Shown here: positions 23,282-29,852 of the stretch, piece by piece
Numbering within the stretch: the stretch's first letter is position 1
How the letters are laid out: each line of letters starts with the position of its first letter
Source: JBOGOC01 sp050747525
Lineage (GTDB): Bacteria > Acidobacteriota > Polarisedimenticolia > JACPZX01 > DASXTC01
Direction of reading: 5' to 3'
Length of the DNA: 49,094 bases
NCBI GenBank assembly: GCA_050747525.1
Contig: JBOGOC010000023.1
Span: 1-49,094, forward strand
Notes under the pieces: model-generated
Databases searched by the model: none
What the model was told of the DNA's origin: nothing
Seen by the model: only the letters and a program-made list of their open reading frames with translations
Position numbers and translations under genes: made by a program

Positions 23282-23732
23282 GCAGCCACAGGTTGACCTC
23301 TCAGTAGCCTTCAAGGCGCTCCCTAGAGATCCATCGAATGCTTTCGCGGCTCTAAACAACGAGCCATTTTGGGCGCCCATACTCGACGTAACCGTGATCG
23401 TTGACAAGAAGAGGGTCCGTATTCCGGTCCTGCTAGACACAGGCGCAGGAGCCTGCATTTTCAGGACCGTAATCGCTGAACACCTGGGCATCGATTGGCG
23501 AAACGCGCCGGACATGAATCTCGGCGGCCTTGGTGGGCCATGCAAAGGCTACGGCGTTGATGTCAAGCTCGTGATCCCAGCCGCCACCTATGCATGGGAT
23601 GCTCGCGTGCTTTTTAGCGAAGGGATGGACAAAAGCCCCTACATGGGAGTTCTGGGATACAACGGTTTCTTCGAGCACTTCGAGGTCAACTTCAAAGCAA
23701 AGCGGTTCCGTGTGTTCTTAGGGTCTCGATGA
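23271..23732 (+). CDS. Retropepsin-like aspartic protease
   Basis: A 153-residue single-domain protease of the retropepsin fold. Seen: VLLDTGAGACIF, the catalytic Asp-Thr-Gly loop with hydrophobic flanks, then LGIDWRNAP, LGGLGGPCKGYGVDVKL and YMGVLGYNGFFEHFEV, which resemble the second half of bacterial retropepsin-like enzymes. Only one DTG is present, so it should work as a homodimer. No signal peptide or membrane helix is seen. Start: TTG 23271 lies within the upstream DUF5678 frame; longer frames begin inside that gene and read non-family sequence. The substrate might be the small partner protein, but this is speculation. Confidence 0.8.
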   Translation: MSPKQPQVDLSVAFKALPRDPSNAFAALNNEPFWAPILDVTVIVDKKRVRIPVLLDTGAGACIFRTVIAEHLGIDWRNAPDMNLGGLGGPCKGYGVDVKLVIPAATYAWDARVLFSEGMDKSPYMGVLGYNGFFEHFEVNFKAKRFRVFLGSR

Positions 23733-23932
23733 TTTGCGGTAAGTACCTACTTCTGCCATGAAGCGATGCCCAGCAGAAATCCTCAAGGAACGATGAAGAT
23801 TCTGAGGCAGCCTGGGAGCTTGAAATAGCTCGCCGGTTGCATCAAATCGATTCGGGTCAAGTGAAGCTGATCCCTTGGGCCGAGGTACGGCGGCGACTTC
23901 GCGGCGGTAGAGCGTAGTCGAGCAGGCCTGCG

Positions 23933-25849
23933 TCAGGCCGCAGTCCGGGCTGATCGTCCCGCGCGGACCAGGAAGTATCCAACCAGGAGCACGACCCCCA
24001 GCGCCACCAGCTCCCCGGTGATCCCGTGGATGCGGGGGTCCATCGACTTGGGGACCACGCCCGTGCCGGCCAGCACGGCCACCAGCACGCCCATCAATCC
24101 TTCGCCGGCCACCAGGCCCGACGCCGCCAGGATCCCCGGGTCGCTGCGTCCCTCGGCGGGGGCGCCGCCGTACTTCTGCGCCAGGGCGCGCAGGCAGCCG
24201 CCCACGTAGATGGGGGCCATCGACGCGAGCGGCAGGTAGACGCCGATGGCGAAGGCCAGGCCCGACACGCCGCACAGCATGGCCGAGATGGAGACGCCGG
24301 CTCCGGTCAGGACCAGGTCCCAGGGAAGCTCGTGTGCCAGCACCCCTTCGATGATCGTCTTCATGAGCATGGCCTGCGGGGCCGCCATCTGCTGGGAGCC
24401 GAAGGTGTAGGTGTTGCCCAGCAGCATCACGGTGCCGGCCACCGCCCAGCAGGCCGCGCTGGCTCCCAGCAGCTGGCCCAGCTGCTGGCGCGCGGGGGTG
24501 GCCCCGACCAGGTAGCCGGTCTTGAGGTCCTGCGAGATGTCGCCCGCCTTCGACGCCGCCACCGCCACGATGGTCCCCACGGTGAGCACCGCGGCGCGCG
24601 CCCCCATGTCGTTCCATCCTGCCGCGGCGAACACGGTGGCCACGCCCAGCAGGGTCACCAGGGTGATGCCCGACGTGGGCTGCGACGACACGCCCACGAT
24701 CCCCACGATGCGGGCAGCCACCGCCACGAACATCACGCCGAACACGGCCACGCCGGCGGCGCACACCATCCGGGGGAGGAGCCCCATCCCGCCAGCGAAC
24801 ACGCCCGGGACGAACGCCGAGACGGCCACCACCACCGCGATCCCTCCCAGCACGAAGCTGCCGGGCAGGTCGCGGTCGCGCAGGCTGCCGCCGTCCGCGG
24901 GCTGCGCGTCGGGCTTGCGCAGGCCGCGCGCCACCGCGGCCATCGCGCCCACCATCGTGGGGAGGCTCCTGGCCACGGTGAACAATCCGGCCGTGGCGAC
25001 CGCCCCGGCTCCGATGTAGCGCACGTAGCGGGCCCAGATCTGTCCCGTGGTCATGGCCGACACGGTGAGCGCGCTCTCGGGGTACATGGGGGCCGTGAGC
25101 GGGCGGCCCAGCCAGGCGATGAGTGGGATGAGAACGAGGGACGACACTATTGATCCGGCCACCAGAACGGCGGACTGCCGGTAGCCCAGGATGAAGCCGA
25201 CCCCCAGCAGCGCGGGGGCCACTTCGAGGGCCAGGATCGCCTTGGGGAGCGCGGGGACCTCCATGGCGATCTCGTTGGGGATCAGGAACAGCAGCGCCAC
25301 GGTCAGCTTCACCGCCGCGCCCAGGGCTATCCCGCGGAAGATCCATGCCCCGCCTCCCGTGCCGCCGGCGGTCGCGCGCAGCACCTCGGCGCATGCCGTT
25401 CCTTCGGGGTAGGGGAGCTCGTCGTGGGCCTTCACGATCAGCATGCGGCGCAGCGGGATCATCGCGGCCAGCCCCAGCACCGCCCCCAGCCAGCACAGCA
25501 CCACTATCTGAAGATACGGAGGCACGACGCCCCAGAGGAACAGGGCGGGGATGGTGAAGATGGTGCCGCTGGACAGCGAGGTGGAGGCCGAGCCGATGGT
25601 CTGCGACAGATTGGCCTCGAGGATGGTCGCGCGCGAGCGCATCGCCGCGAACAGGGCGACGCTCAGCACGGCGGCGGGGATGGAGGCCGACACGGTCATC
25701 CCCACGCGCAGCCCGATGTAGGCGTTGGCCACGCCGAACACGATCCCCAGGCCGATCCCCACGGCCACTGCCTTGAGGGTCATCTCGGCGACTTCGGTGG
25801 CGGCGTGTGGGGGTGCGGGCGCGGGGATCCGTTCGCGTACGTCGGGCAT
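23933..25849 (-). CDS. Oligopeptide transporter, OPT family
   Basis: A 638-residue inner-membrane transporter, probably proton-coupled uptake of oligopeptides or metal chelates. Seen: cytoplasmic N-terminus, then MTLKAVAVGIGLGIVFGVANAYIGLR, SASIPAAVLSVALF, an ANLSQTIGSASTSLSSGTIFTIPALF motif typical of OPT proteins, and about 14 further hydrophobic spans up to the C-terminal VALGVVLLVGYFLVRAG. Length fits prokaryotic OPT members. The ATG at 25849 is only 37 bp from the divergent metallophosphoesterase start. A TAGAGT hexamer 9 nt upstream suggests a nearly leaderless message. The 200 bp beyond its stop hold no gene. Confidence 0.92.
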   Translation of the reverse strand: MPDVRERIPAPAPPHAATEVAEMTLKAVAVGIGLGIVFGVANAYIGLRVGMTVSASIPAAVLSVALFAAMRSRATILEANLSQTIGSASTSLSSGTIFTIPALFLWGVVPPYLQIVVLCWLGAVLGLAAMIPLRRMLIVKAHDELPYPEGTACAEVLRATAGGTGGGAWIFRGIALGAAVKLTVALLFLIPNEIAMEVPALPKAILALEVAPALLGVGFILGYRQSAVLVAGSIVSSLVLIPLIAWLGRPLTAPMYPESALTVSAMTTGQIWARYVRYIGAGAVATAGLFTVARSLPTMVGAMAAVARGLRKPDAQPADGGSLRDRDLPGSFVLGGIAVVVAVSAFVPGVFAGGMGLLPRMVCAAGVAVFGVMFVAVAARIVGIVGVSSQPTSGITLVTLLGVATVFAAAGWNDMGARAAVLTVGTIVAVAASKAGDISQDLKTGYLVGATPARQQLGQLLGASAACWAVAGTVMLLGNTYTFGSQQMAAPQAMLMKTIIEGVLAHELPWDLVLTGAGVSISAMLCGVSGLAFAIGVYLPLASMAPIYVGGCLRALAQKYGGAPAEGRSDPGILAASGLVAGEGLMGVLVAVLAGTGVVPKSMDPRIHGITGELVALGVVLLVGYFLVRAGRSARTAA

Positions 25850-25858
25850 AGGACGGCG

Positions 25859-25878
25859 ACTCTATCACGGGTTAGGAT
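25859..25878. promoter_or_regulatory. Back-to-back -10-like hexamers for OPT and metallophosphoesterase genes
   Basis: Minus-strand TAGAGT (25859-25864) lies 9 nt before ATG 25849. Plus-strand TAGGAT (25873-25878) lies 8 nt before ATG 25887. The whole divergent spacer is 37 bp, so the two promoters must interleave. Confidence 0.42.
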
Positions 25879-25886
25879 GTGTGGCC

Positions 25887-28169
25887 ATGACGCCCCTCGC
25901 CATCTTCACGGGTGTGTCGGCCGTCGCCGCGTTGCTGGTCCCGCTCTGGGCGCCCGAGCCGGATCGCGCGGCGGGACTGCTGCTGGTGGGAGGCGTCGGC
26001 GCGGAGCTGGTCCAGAGCTTCCGGCGCAAGACCGCGGCCGCTCAGCAGAGCGCGTGGGCGAGCGCGGGCTACACGCTGCTGCTCGCGCTCGTGCTGTTCA
26101 GCTCGTCGTGGTTCGAAGTCACCGCCCTGGCGCTCTTCGTGGCCGGGCCTTTCCTGCTCGACGGTGTCCGGCGCGCGGCCGCGGCGGCACGGCTGGCCGC
26201 GAGCGGCAGGCCGTTTCTGGCAGACGCCGGGGCGGCGGCCGGGAACCTGGCGGCCGTGGTCGTGGTGCTCCTCATCGGCAAGTACGCCCCAAGCTGGATA
26301 ATCGGTGTGGCGGCGGGGTACCGCCTCTTCCATGTGACTATCAACCTCACGACCACCCCCGCCTGGTCCGAGGAGGAAACCGACCAGAGCGTCATCGACG
26401 ACATCGGCCTCGATCGGGCCGAGCGGCTGGGAGAGACGGGCGCGCGGCTCCATGCGGCCGAGCGCCATCGGGCGGCCGCCGACCGCGGCTGGATCCTCTC
26501 GCTCATCGCCGTGCTCTTCGCGATTCACGTCAGCCGCATGGGCTTCGACAAGTCGGCGCTCGGCATCGTCTCGCCGCTGGTGGCGGTGGCGGGCGACATC
26601 GTCGTGGCGCTCGCGCTGGCGTACTTCGTCATCGTGCCCGTCCGGCTCTTCGGCCGGAGGACCACGCGGTGGCTGGAGCGCGGCGCGTGGGATCGCGTGC
26701 TCGCCGCCCCCGCGCGTGCCGGGGTGGCCGCCTGGCCGGCACGTGTCCTTCGCTGGTGGCTCGAGTCGCGGATGCGCTTCGCCATCCGTCTGCGCCTGGC
26801 CCGCTACTCGCTTCCGTCCGCGTTCGGCCGTGGTCTGCAGATCGGGCTGCCGCTCACGGCCATCATCGTGGCCTCCGTCCCCATCTGGGGGATGAGCTGG
26901 TACTTCGACACCGAGAACTGGGCGGCGGGGATCTGGAACTCCTGGGCGGCGTCGCGCACGGACGCGTGGCGCGCGGCGATGGTCCGTGCGGTCGTGGACA
27001 CCGGCCGGACCACGCTCGACGGGCGCGGCTTCGCGGTGACCCCTGACGGTGTGGGCGGGGACGAGCCCTTCTCGTTCATCGTCATCGGCGACACGGGCGA
27101 AGGGGACGCCAGCCAGCACGTGCTGCGTGATTCGCTGCTGCGCGCCGCGGCCGCCGAGGATGTGCGGTTCGTCGTCCTGTCATCCGACGTGGTTTACCCG
27201 ACCGGCGCGATGAAGCATTACGAATCGAGGTTCTGGCTGCCGTTCAAGGGGGTGACCAGGCCGGTCTACGCGATTCCGGGCAACCACGACTGGTACGACG
27301 CGCTCGAAGGCTTCGCCGCCACCTTCTTCGAGCCCGCTGCCGCCCGGGCCGCGATGCACGCCCGCATCGCGGAGGAACAGGGCCTGAGCAGCACCACGGA
27401 TGCCCGGATCGAGGAGCTCGTCGAGCAGGCGGCGCTCCTTCGCCGGCAGTACGGCGTGCCGACCGGCGCGCAGCAGGCGCCGTTCTTCCAGATCCAGACG
27501 CCTCACTTCGTGCTGCTGGCCGTGGACACCGGAGTCCTCCGCGGCATCGACGACGAGCAGATGATCTGGCTGCGTGCCGCGCTCGAGGAGGCCCGCGGCA
27601 AGCTGGTGATGGCGGTGCTGGGCCATCCCTTCTTCGCGGGCGGCCACGACGTGGCCGGCGGCGACGAGGCCTTCACAGCCATACGCGAGCTGCTGCGCTC
27701 GCATGGCGTGCGCGCCGTGATGGCCGGCGACACGCACGATCTCGAGTACTACCGCGAGGCGACCATGCACCACTGGGTGAACGGCGGCGGCGGCGCCTAT
27801 CTGAGCTTCGGGACGTCGCTGGCCTGGCCGGCGGACCCGGCGACGGCGGAGTGGGCGTACTATCCGAGCCAGCGCGAGGTCATCGAGAAGATCCACGGCC
27901 AGACACCGTGGTGGAAATGGCCGGCGTGGGTGTGGACGCGCCGGTTCGGCGCGTGGCCCTCGTCACCCGAGTGGCTGTCGGCGATGTTCGACTACAACGT
28001 CGCGCCGTTCTTCCAGAGCTTCGTGGTCGTCACCGTCGATCCGGCCGGCCCCAGGCTGGTGATCACTCCGTGGGGCGTCCACGGCCCGCTCACATGGAAG
28101 GACTTCGACCGGTCGGCGCCGCCGGCGCCGGCCGAGGCGGACCGTCCGGCTCAGTGGGTGGTGGAGTAG
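25887..28169 (+). CDS. Membrane-anchored calcineurin-like metallophosphoesterase with atypical metal motifs
   Basis: A 760-residue protein: about seven hydrophobic segments in the first 360 residues (MTPLAIFTGVSAVAALLVPLW onward; also GWILSLIAVLFAI and LPLTAIIVASVPIWG), then a phosphoesterase domain. Seen: GDTGEGD (401-407), SSDVVYP with Asp434, GNHD (465-468), GHPFF with His580, and GDTHD with His617. Known: the family consensus is GD...GDxxx...GNHD/E...H...GHxH. Here the second motif has Ser for Gly and the last reads GDTH, yet the metal-binding Asp, Asn and His positions remain. Substrate is unknown; acid-phosphatase-like proteins of this form exist. The active domain may lie in cytoplasm or periplasm. 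Its 3' end overlaps the convergent DUF3307 gene by 19 bp. Confidence 0.82.
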   Translation: MTPLAIFTGVSAVAALLVPLWAPEPDRAAGLLLVGGVGAELVQSFRRKTAAAQQSAWASAGYTLLLALVLFSSSWFEVTALALFVAGPFLLDGVRRAAAAARLAASGRPFLADAGAAAGNLAAVVVVLLIGKYAPSWIIGVAAGYRLFHVTINLTTTPAWSEEETDQSVIDDIGLDRAERLGETGARLHAAERHRAAADRGWILSLIAVLFAIHVSRMGFDKSALGIVSPLVAVAGDIVVALALAYFVIVPVRLFGRRTTRWLERGAWDRVLAAPARAGVAAWPARVLRWWLESRMRFAIRLRLARYSLPSAFGRGLQIGLPLTAIIVASVPIWGMSWYFDTENWAAGIWNSWAASRTDAWRAAMVRAVVDTGRTTLDGRGFAVTPDGVGGDEPFSFIVIGDTGEGDASQHVLRDSLLRAAAAEDVRFVVLSSDVVYPTGAMKHYESRFWLPFKGVTRPVYAIPGNHDWYDALEGFAATFFEPAAARAAMHARIAEEQGLSSTTDARIEELVEQAALLRRQYGVPTGAQQAPFFQIQTPHFVLLAVDTGVLRGIDDEQMIWLRAALEEARGKLVMAVLGHPFFAGGHDVAGGDEAFTAIRELLRSHGVRAVMAGDTHDLEYYREATMHHWVNGGGGAYLSFGTSLAWPADPATAEWAYYPSQREVIEKIHGQTPWWKWPAWVWTRRFGAWPSSPEWLSAMFDYNVAPFFQSFVVVTVDPAGPRLVITPWGVHGPLTWKDFDRSAPPAPAEADRPAQWVVE

Positions 28170-28888
28170 CTGCTCAGCGCGTTCACGGCCATGCCGGCCA
28201 CGAGCGCCAGCCCCACGCTGGTCAGCGTGCCGATCAGGAAGTACTCGGCGAAGTGACCCTTCGTGTCTTCCTTGATCTCGGGGTAGCGAACGAGCGCCTT
28301 GGCGGCGAGCAGGAAGCCCACGGCAGATTCGTAGCCCCCTACGACGAAAGTCAGAATCAGGATGCGCTCCACCCAGCCGATGTACTTCCCCGCGCTCGGG
28401 AGGCCCGGCTTCAGCATGGCCATGTCCGCGTGCATCGCGGCCAGGAAGGACTGGGTGATCTTCTGGACCAGGTAGCCCCCACCGAACACCACGGCGACGT
28501 AGGCGCACGCGTAGAGGTAGACGAGCGGATTCATGGCGGTGGAGCGGGCGGCCTCCATCACGCCCGACCACGAGGCCGACAGCCAGATCGAGGCCAGCGC
28601 GACGACCGCGAGGTGGGCCCCCTGATCGGCCGTGAACGCGATCCAGTCGTCCCCGGAGAAGCGGGCCTTCGTGTAGTCGATGAGTGTGTGGACGAGGGCG
28701 ACGGCCACGATCGCCGCCGTGACGCGGCGGTCGAGGCCGATGTTCACGGCGGCGGCCGCGCAGGCCATGTGGATGCCCGCGTGAGCGGCGAGGGGCCCGG
28801 GCCGGGTCTTGGCGCGGGCGATCCAGCCCGGCTGCAGGACGAAGTCCGCGACCAGGTGGGCGAGGTACAGCTGGAAGAAGATGAGCAC
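28151..28888 (-). CDS. DUF3307 integral membrane protein (SatE-like partner of SatD)
   Basis: A 245-residue polytopic membrane protein. Seen: the DUF3307 head FFQLYLAHLVADFVLQPGWIARAK, HAGIHMACAAAAV, ALVHTLIDYTKARF and FTADQGAHLAVVAL (all with the conserved His/Asp positions of the first four helices), then a longer C-terminal part with three or four more helices. Known: DUF3307 genes commonly follow satD-type genes in firmicutes and other phyla; transport is suspected but unproven. It lies 7 bp after the SatD-like gene and is surely co-transcribed with it. Its tail overlaps the metallophosphoesterase gene by 19 bp. Confidence 0.82.
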   Translation of the reverse strand: MLIFFQLYLAHLVADFVLQPGWIARAKTRPGPLAAHAGIHMACAAAAVNIGLDRRVTAAIVAVALVHTLIDYTKARFSGDDWIAFTADQGAHLAVVALASIWLSASWSGVMEAARSTAMNPLVYLYACAYVAVVFGGGYLVQKITQSFLAAMHADMAMLKPGLPSAGKYIGWVERILILTFVVGGYESAVGFLLAAKALVRYPEIKEDTKGHFAEYFLIGTLTSVGLALVAGMAVNALSSYSTTH

Positions 28889-28895
28889 GGAACCC

Positions 28896-29606
28896 TCAGC
28901 GGGGTGCAGCCTGCTTTTGCACCCTTTGCCGGGTGCGGATGTCGCGTTCGATCAGCTCCCGCAGGAACGCCCACGCGGTCTCGCAGTGAGGCCACCCGGC
29001 CGCGCGCAGCCGCTTGGTCACGTTCTGATGGGCGACCTTCAATTTGGAGGCAATGGCCTCGCGCGTGAATCCCAGCAGACTCCATCGGACCGCCTCCCAT
29101 TGGGGGACGGTCCACGAACGCTGGATGAAGTCCATGAGGGAGAGGACCGCGTCGGCCGCGGCGTCCACCTCCGGGGAGCGCGTGACCAGCGCGGTGTCCC
29201 GCAGACTGCGGGCCCGGTGGATCTCCTCGAGGCCCTGGCGCGCGTTGACGAACGCGGGGCCGTCCTCTTCATAGGGGTTGGCGCGCCGGGGCGTGGTGAT
29301 CGCCCCGATGCCGACCGACGCGCGCAGGCGCACCGGCGGGGTCAGGCCGCCCGTAGCCACCACGGCGCGCAGGTAGGCCACGATGTCCAGCGCGCGCGGC
29401 GCGTCGGCGATGACGCACTGGAACTCGTCACCGGCCGTGATCCGGAAGGCCATCTGCGTGTGGATGGCCCCGGGGAACCGGCGCTCCACCTCGGCGAACG
29501 CCAGGCGGATGATCCGATCGAGCTTCCGGCGGTCGGCGGAGCTGTACCGCGACGATCCCACGACATCCGCGGTCAGAACGGCGACGGACCGTGCCCTGCG
29601 CGCCAC
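28896..29606 (-). CDS. SatD family protein with C-terminal HTH
   Basis: A 236-residue cytosolic protein. Seen: VAVLTADVVGSSRYSSADRRKLDRII, the SatD-type head resembling a degenerate nucleotide-cyclase fold; FRITAGDEFQCVIADAPRALD and RLRASVGIG in the core; and a C-terminal helix-turn-helix stretch (FTREAIASKLKVAHQNVTKRLRAAG). Start: GTG 29606 has a perfect AGGAGG 10 nt upstream, whereas the open frame farther upstream runs through the promoter. Function is unproven; in streptococci sat genes are stress linked. The HTH plus two palindromes in its own leader suggest autoregulation. DUF3307 follows 7 bp downstream. Confidence 0.84.
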   Translation of the reverse strand: MARRARSVAVLTADVVGSSRYSSADRRKLDRIIRLAFAEVERRFPGAIHTQMAFRITAGDEFQCVIADAPRALDIVAYLRAVVATGGLTPPVRLRASVGIGAITTPRRANPYEEDGPAFVNARQGLEEIHRARSLRDTALVTRSPEVDAAADAVLSLMDFIQRSWTVPQWEAVRWSLLGFTREAIASKLKVAHQNVTKRLRAAGWPHCETAWAFLRELIERDIRTRQRVQKQAAPR

Positions 29607-29613
29607 GCCGGTT

Positions 29614-29631
29614 GCACCTCCTGGAGGGTGC
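29614..29631 (-). promoter_or_regulatory. Inverted repeat covering the SatD Shine-Dalgarno
   Basis: The 18 bp are an imperfect palindrome (GCACCTCC facing GGAGGGTGC) that contains the AGGAGG ribosome site (29617-29622). It shares GCACC/GGTGC half-sites with the upstream palindrome at 29642-29661. It could be a second operator or an RNA hairpin hiding the ribosome site. Confidence 0.55.
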
Positions 29632-29641
29632 GAAGGCTCTA

Positions 29642-29661
29642 TGCACCCATATGAGGGTGCA
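29642..29661 (-). promoter_or_regulatory. Operator-like palindrome at the SatD promoter start region
   Basis: TGCACCC (29642-29648), six-base centre, GGGTGCA (29655-29661): perfect 7-bp arms. It overlaps the last base of the -10 hexamer and covers the expected transcription start, the usual place for a repressor site. GAGGGTGC recurs as a direct repeat at 29624-29631 and 29653-29660. Confidence 0.62.
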
Positions 29662-29690
29662 AGATAGCCCGGTGGACGGGGCGGCGTCAA
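29661..29690 (-). promoter_or_regulatory. Sigma70-like promoter of the SatD-DUF3307 operon
   Basis: The minus strand reads TTGACG (29685-29690), an 18-bp spacer, then TATCTT (29661-29666). A start near 29654 gives a leader of about 48 nt that holds both palindromes and an AGGAGG ribosome site. Confidence 0.6.
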
Positions 29691-29703
29691 GGGTGGGGGC
29701 GAG

Positions 29704-29739
29704 CCTGTGGAAGCTGCGGACGCCCACAGCTCCCACAGG
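29704..29739. repeat. Imperfect 13-bp inverted repeat in the SatD/HNH divergent region
   Basis: Arms 29704-29716 and 29727-29739 pair at 12 of 13 positions (CCTGTGG and AGCTG with one mismatch between) around a 10-base loop. No T-run follows on either strand, so it is not a standard terminator. It lies just upstream of the SatD -35 and may bind a regulator. Confidence 0.5.
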
Positions 29740-29817
29740 CACTGCGGCTGTTGCAAGAAAACAACACAAGGGTCCATCGCCGGCCTCGATTGGCACGAGA
29801 AAACATGAAAAAATCTG

Positions 29818-29845
29818 TTGACTTACGTTTTACTTTCGGTATCAT
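29818..29845 (+). promoter_or_regulatory. Sigma70-like promoter of the HNH gene
   Basis: TTGACT (29818-29823), 16-bp spacer, TATCAT (29840-29845): five of six matches in each hexamer. The predicted start at about 29852 coincides with ATG 29853, implying a leaderless message. Confidence 0.65.
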
Positions 29846-29852
29846 CTTGGGC

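Noticed and set aside
25424..27046. A 540-residue plus-strand frame overlapping the OPT and metallophosphoesterase starts
   Set aside because: It is out of frame with the motif-bearing metallophosphoesterase and antisense to the OPT N-terminus.
29704..29739. Rho-independent terminator
   Set aside because: The hairpin is strong, but neither strand has a T-run after it and both neighbouring genes point away from it.
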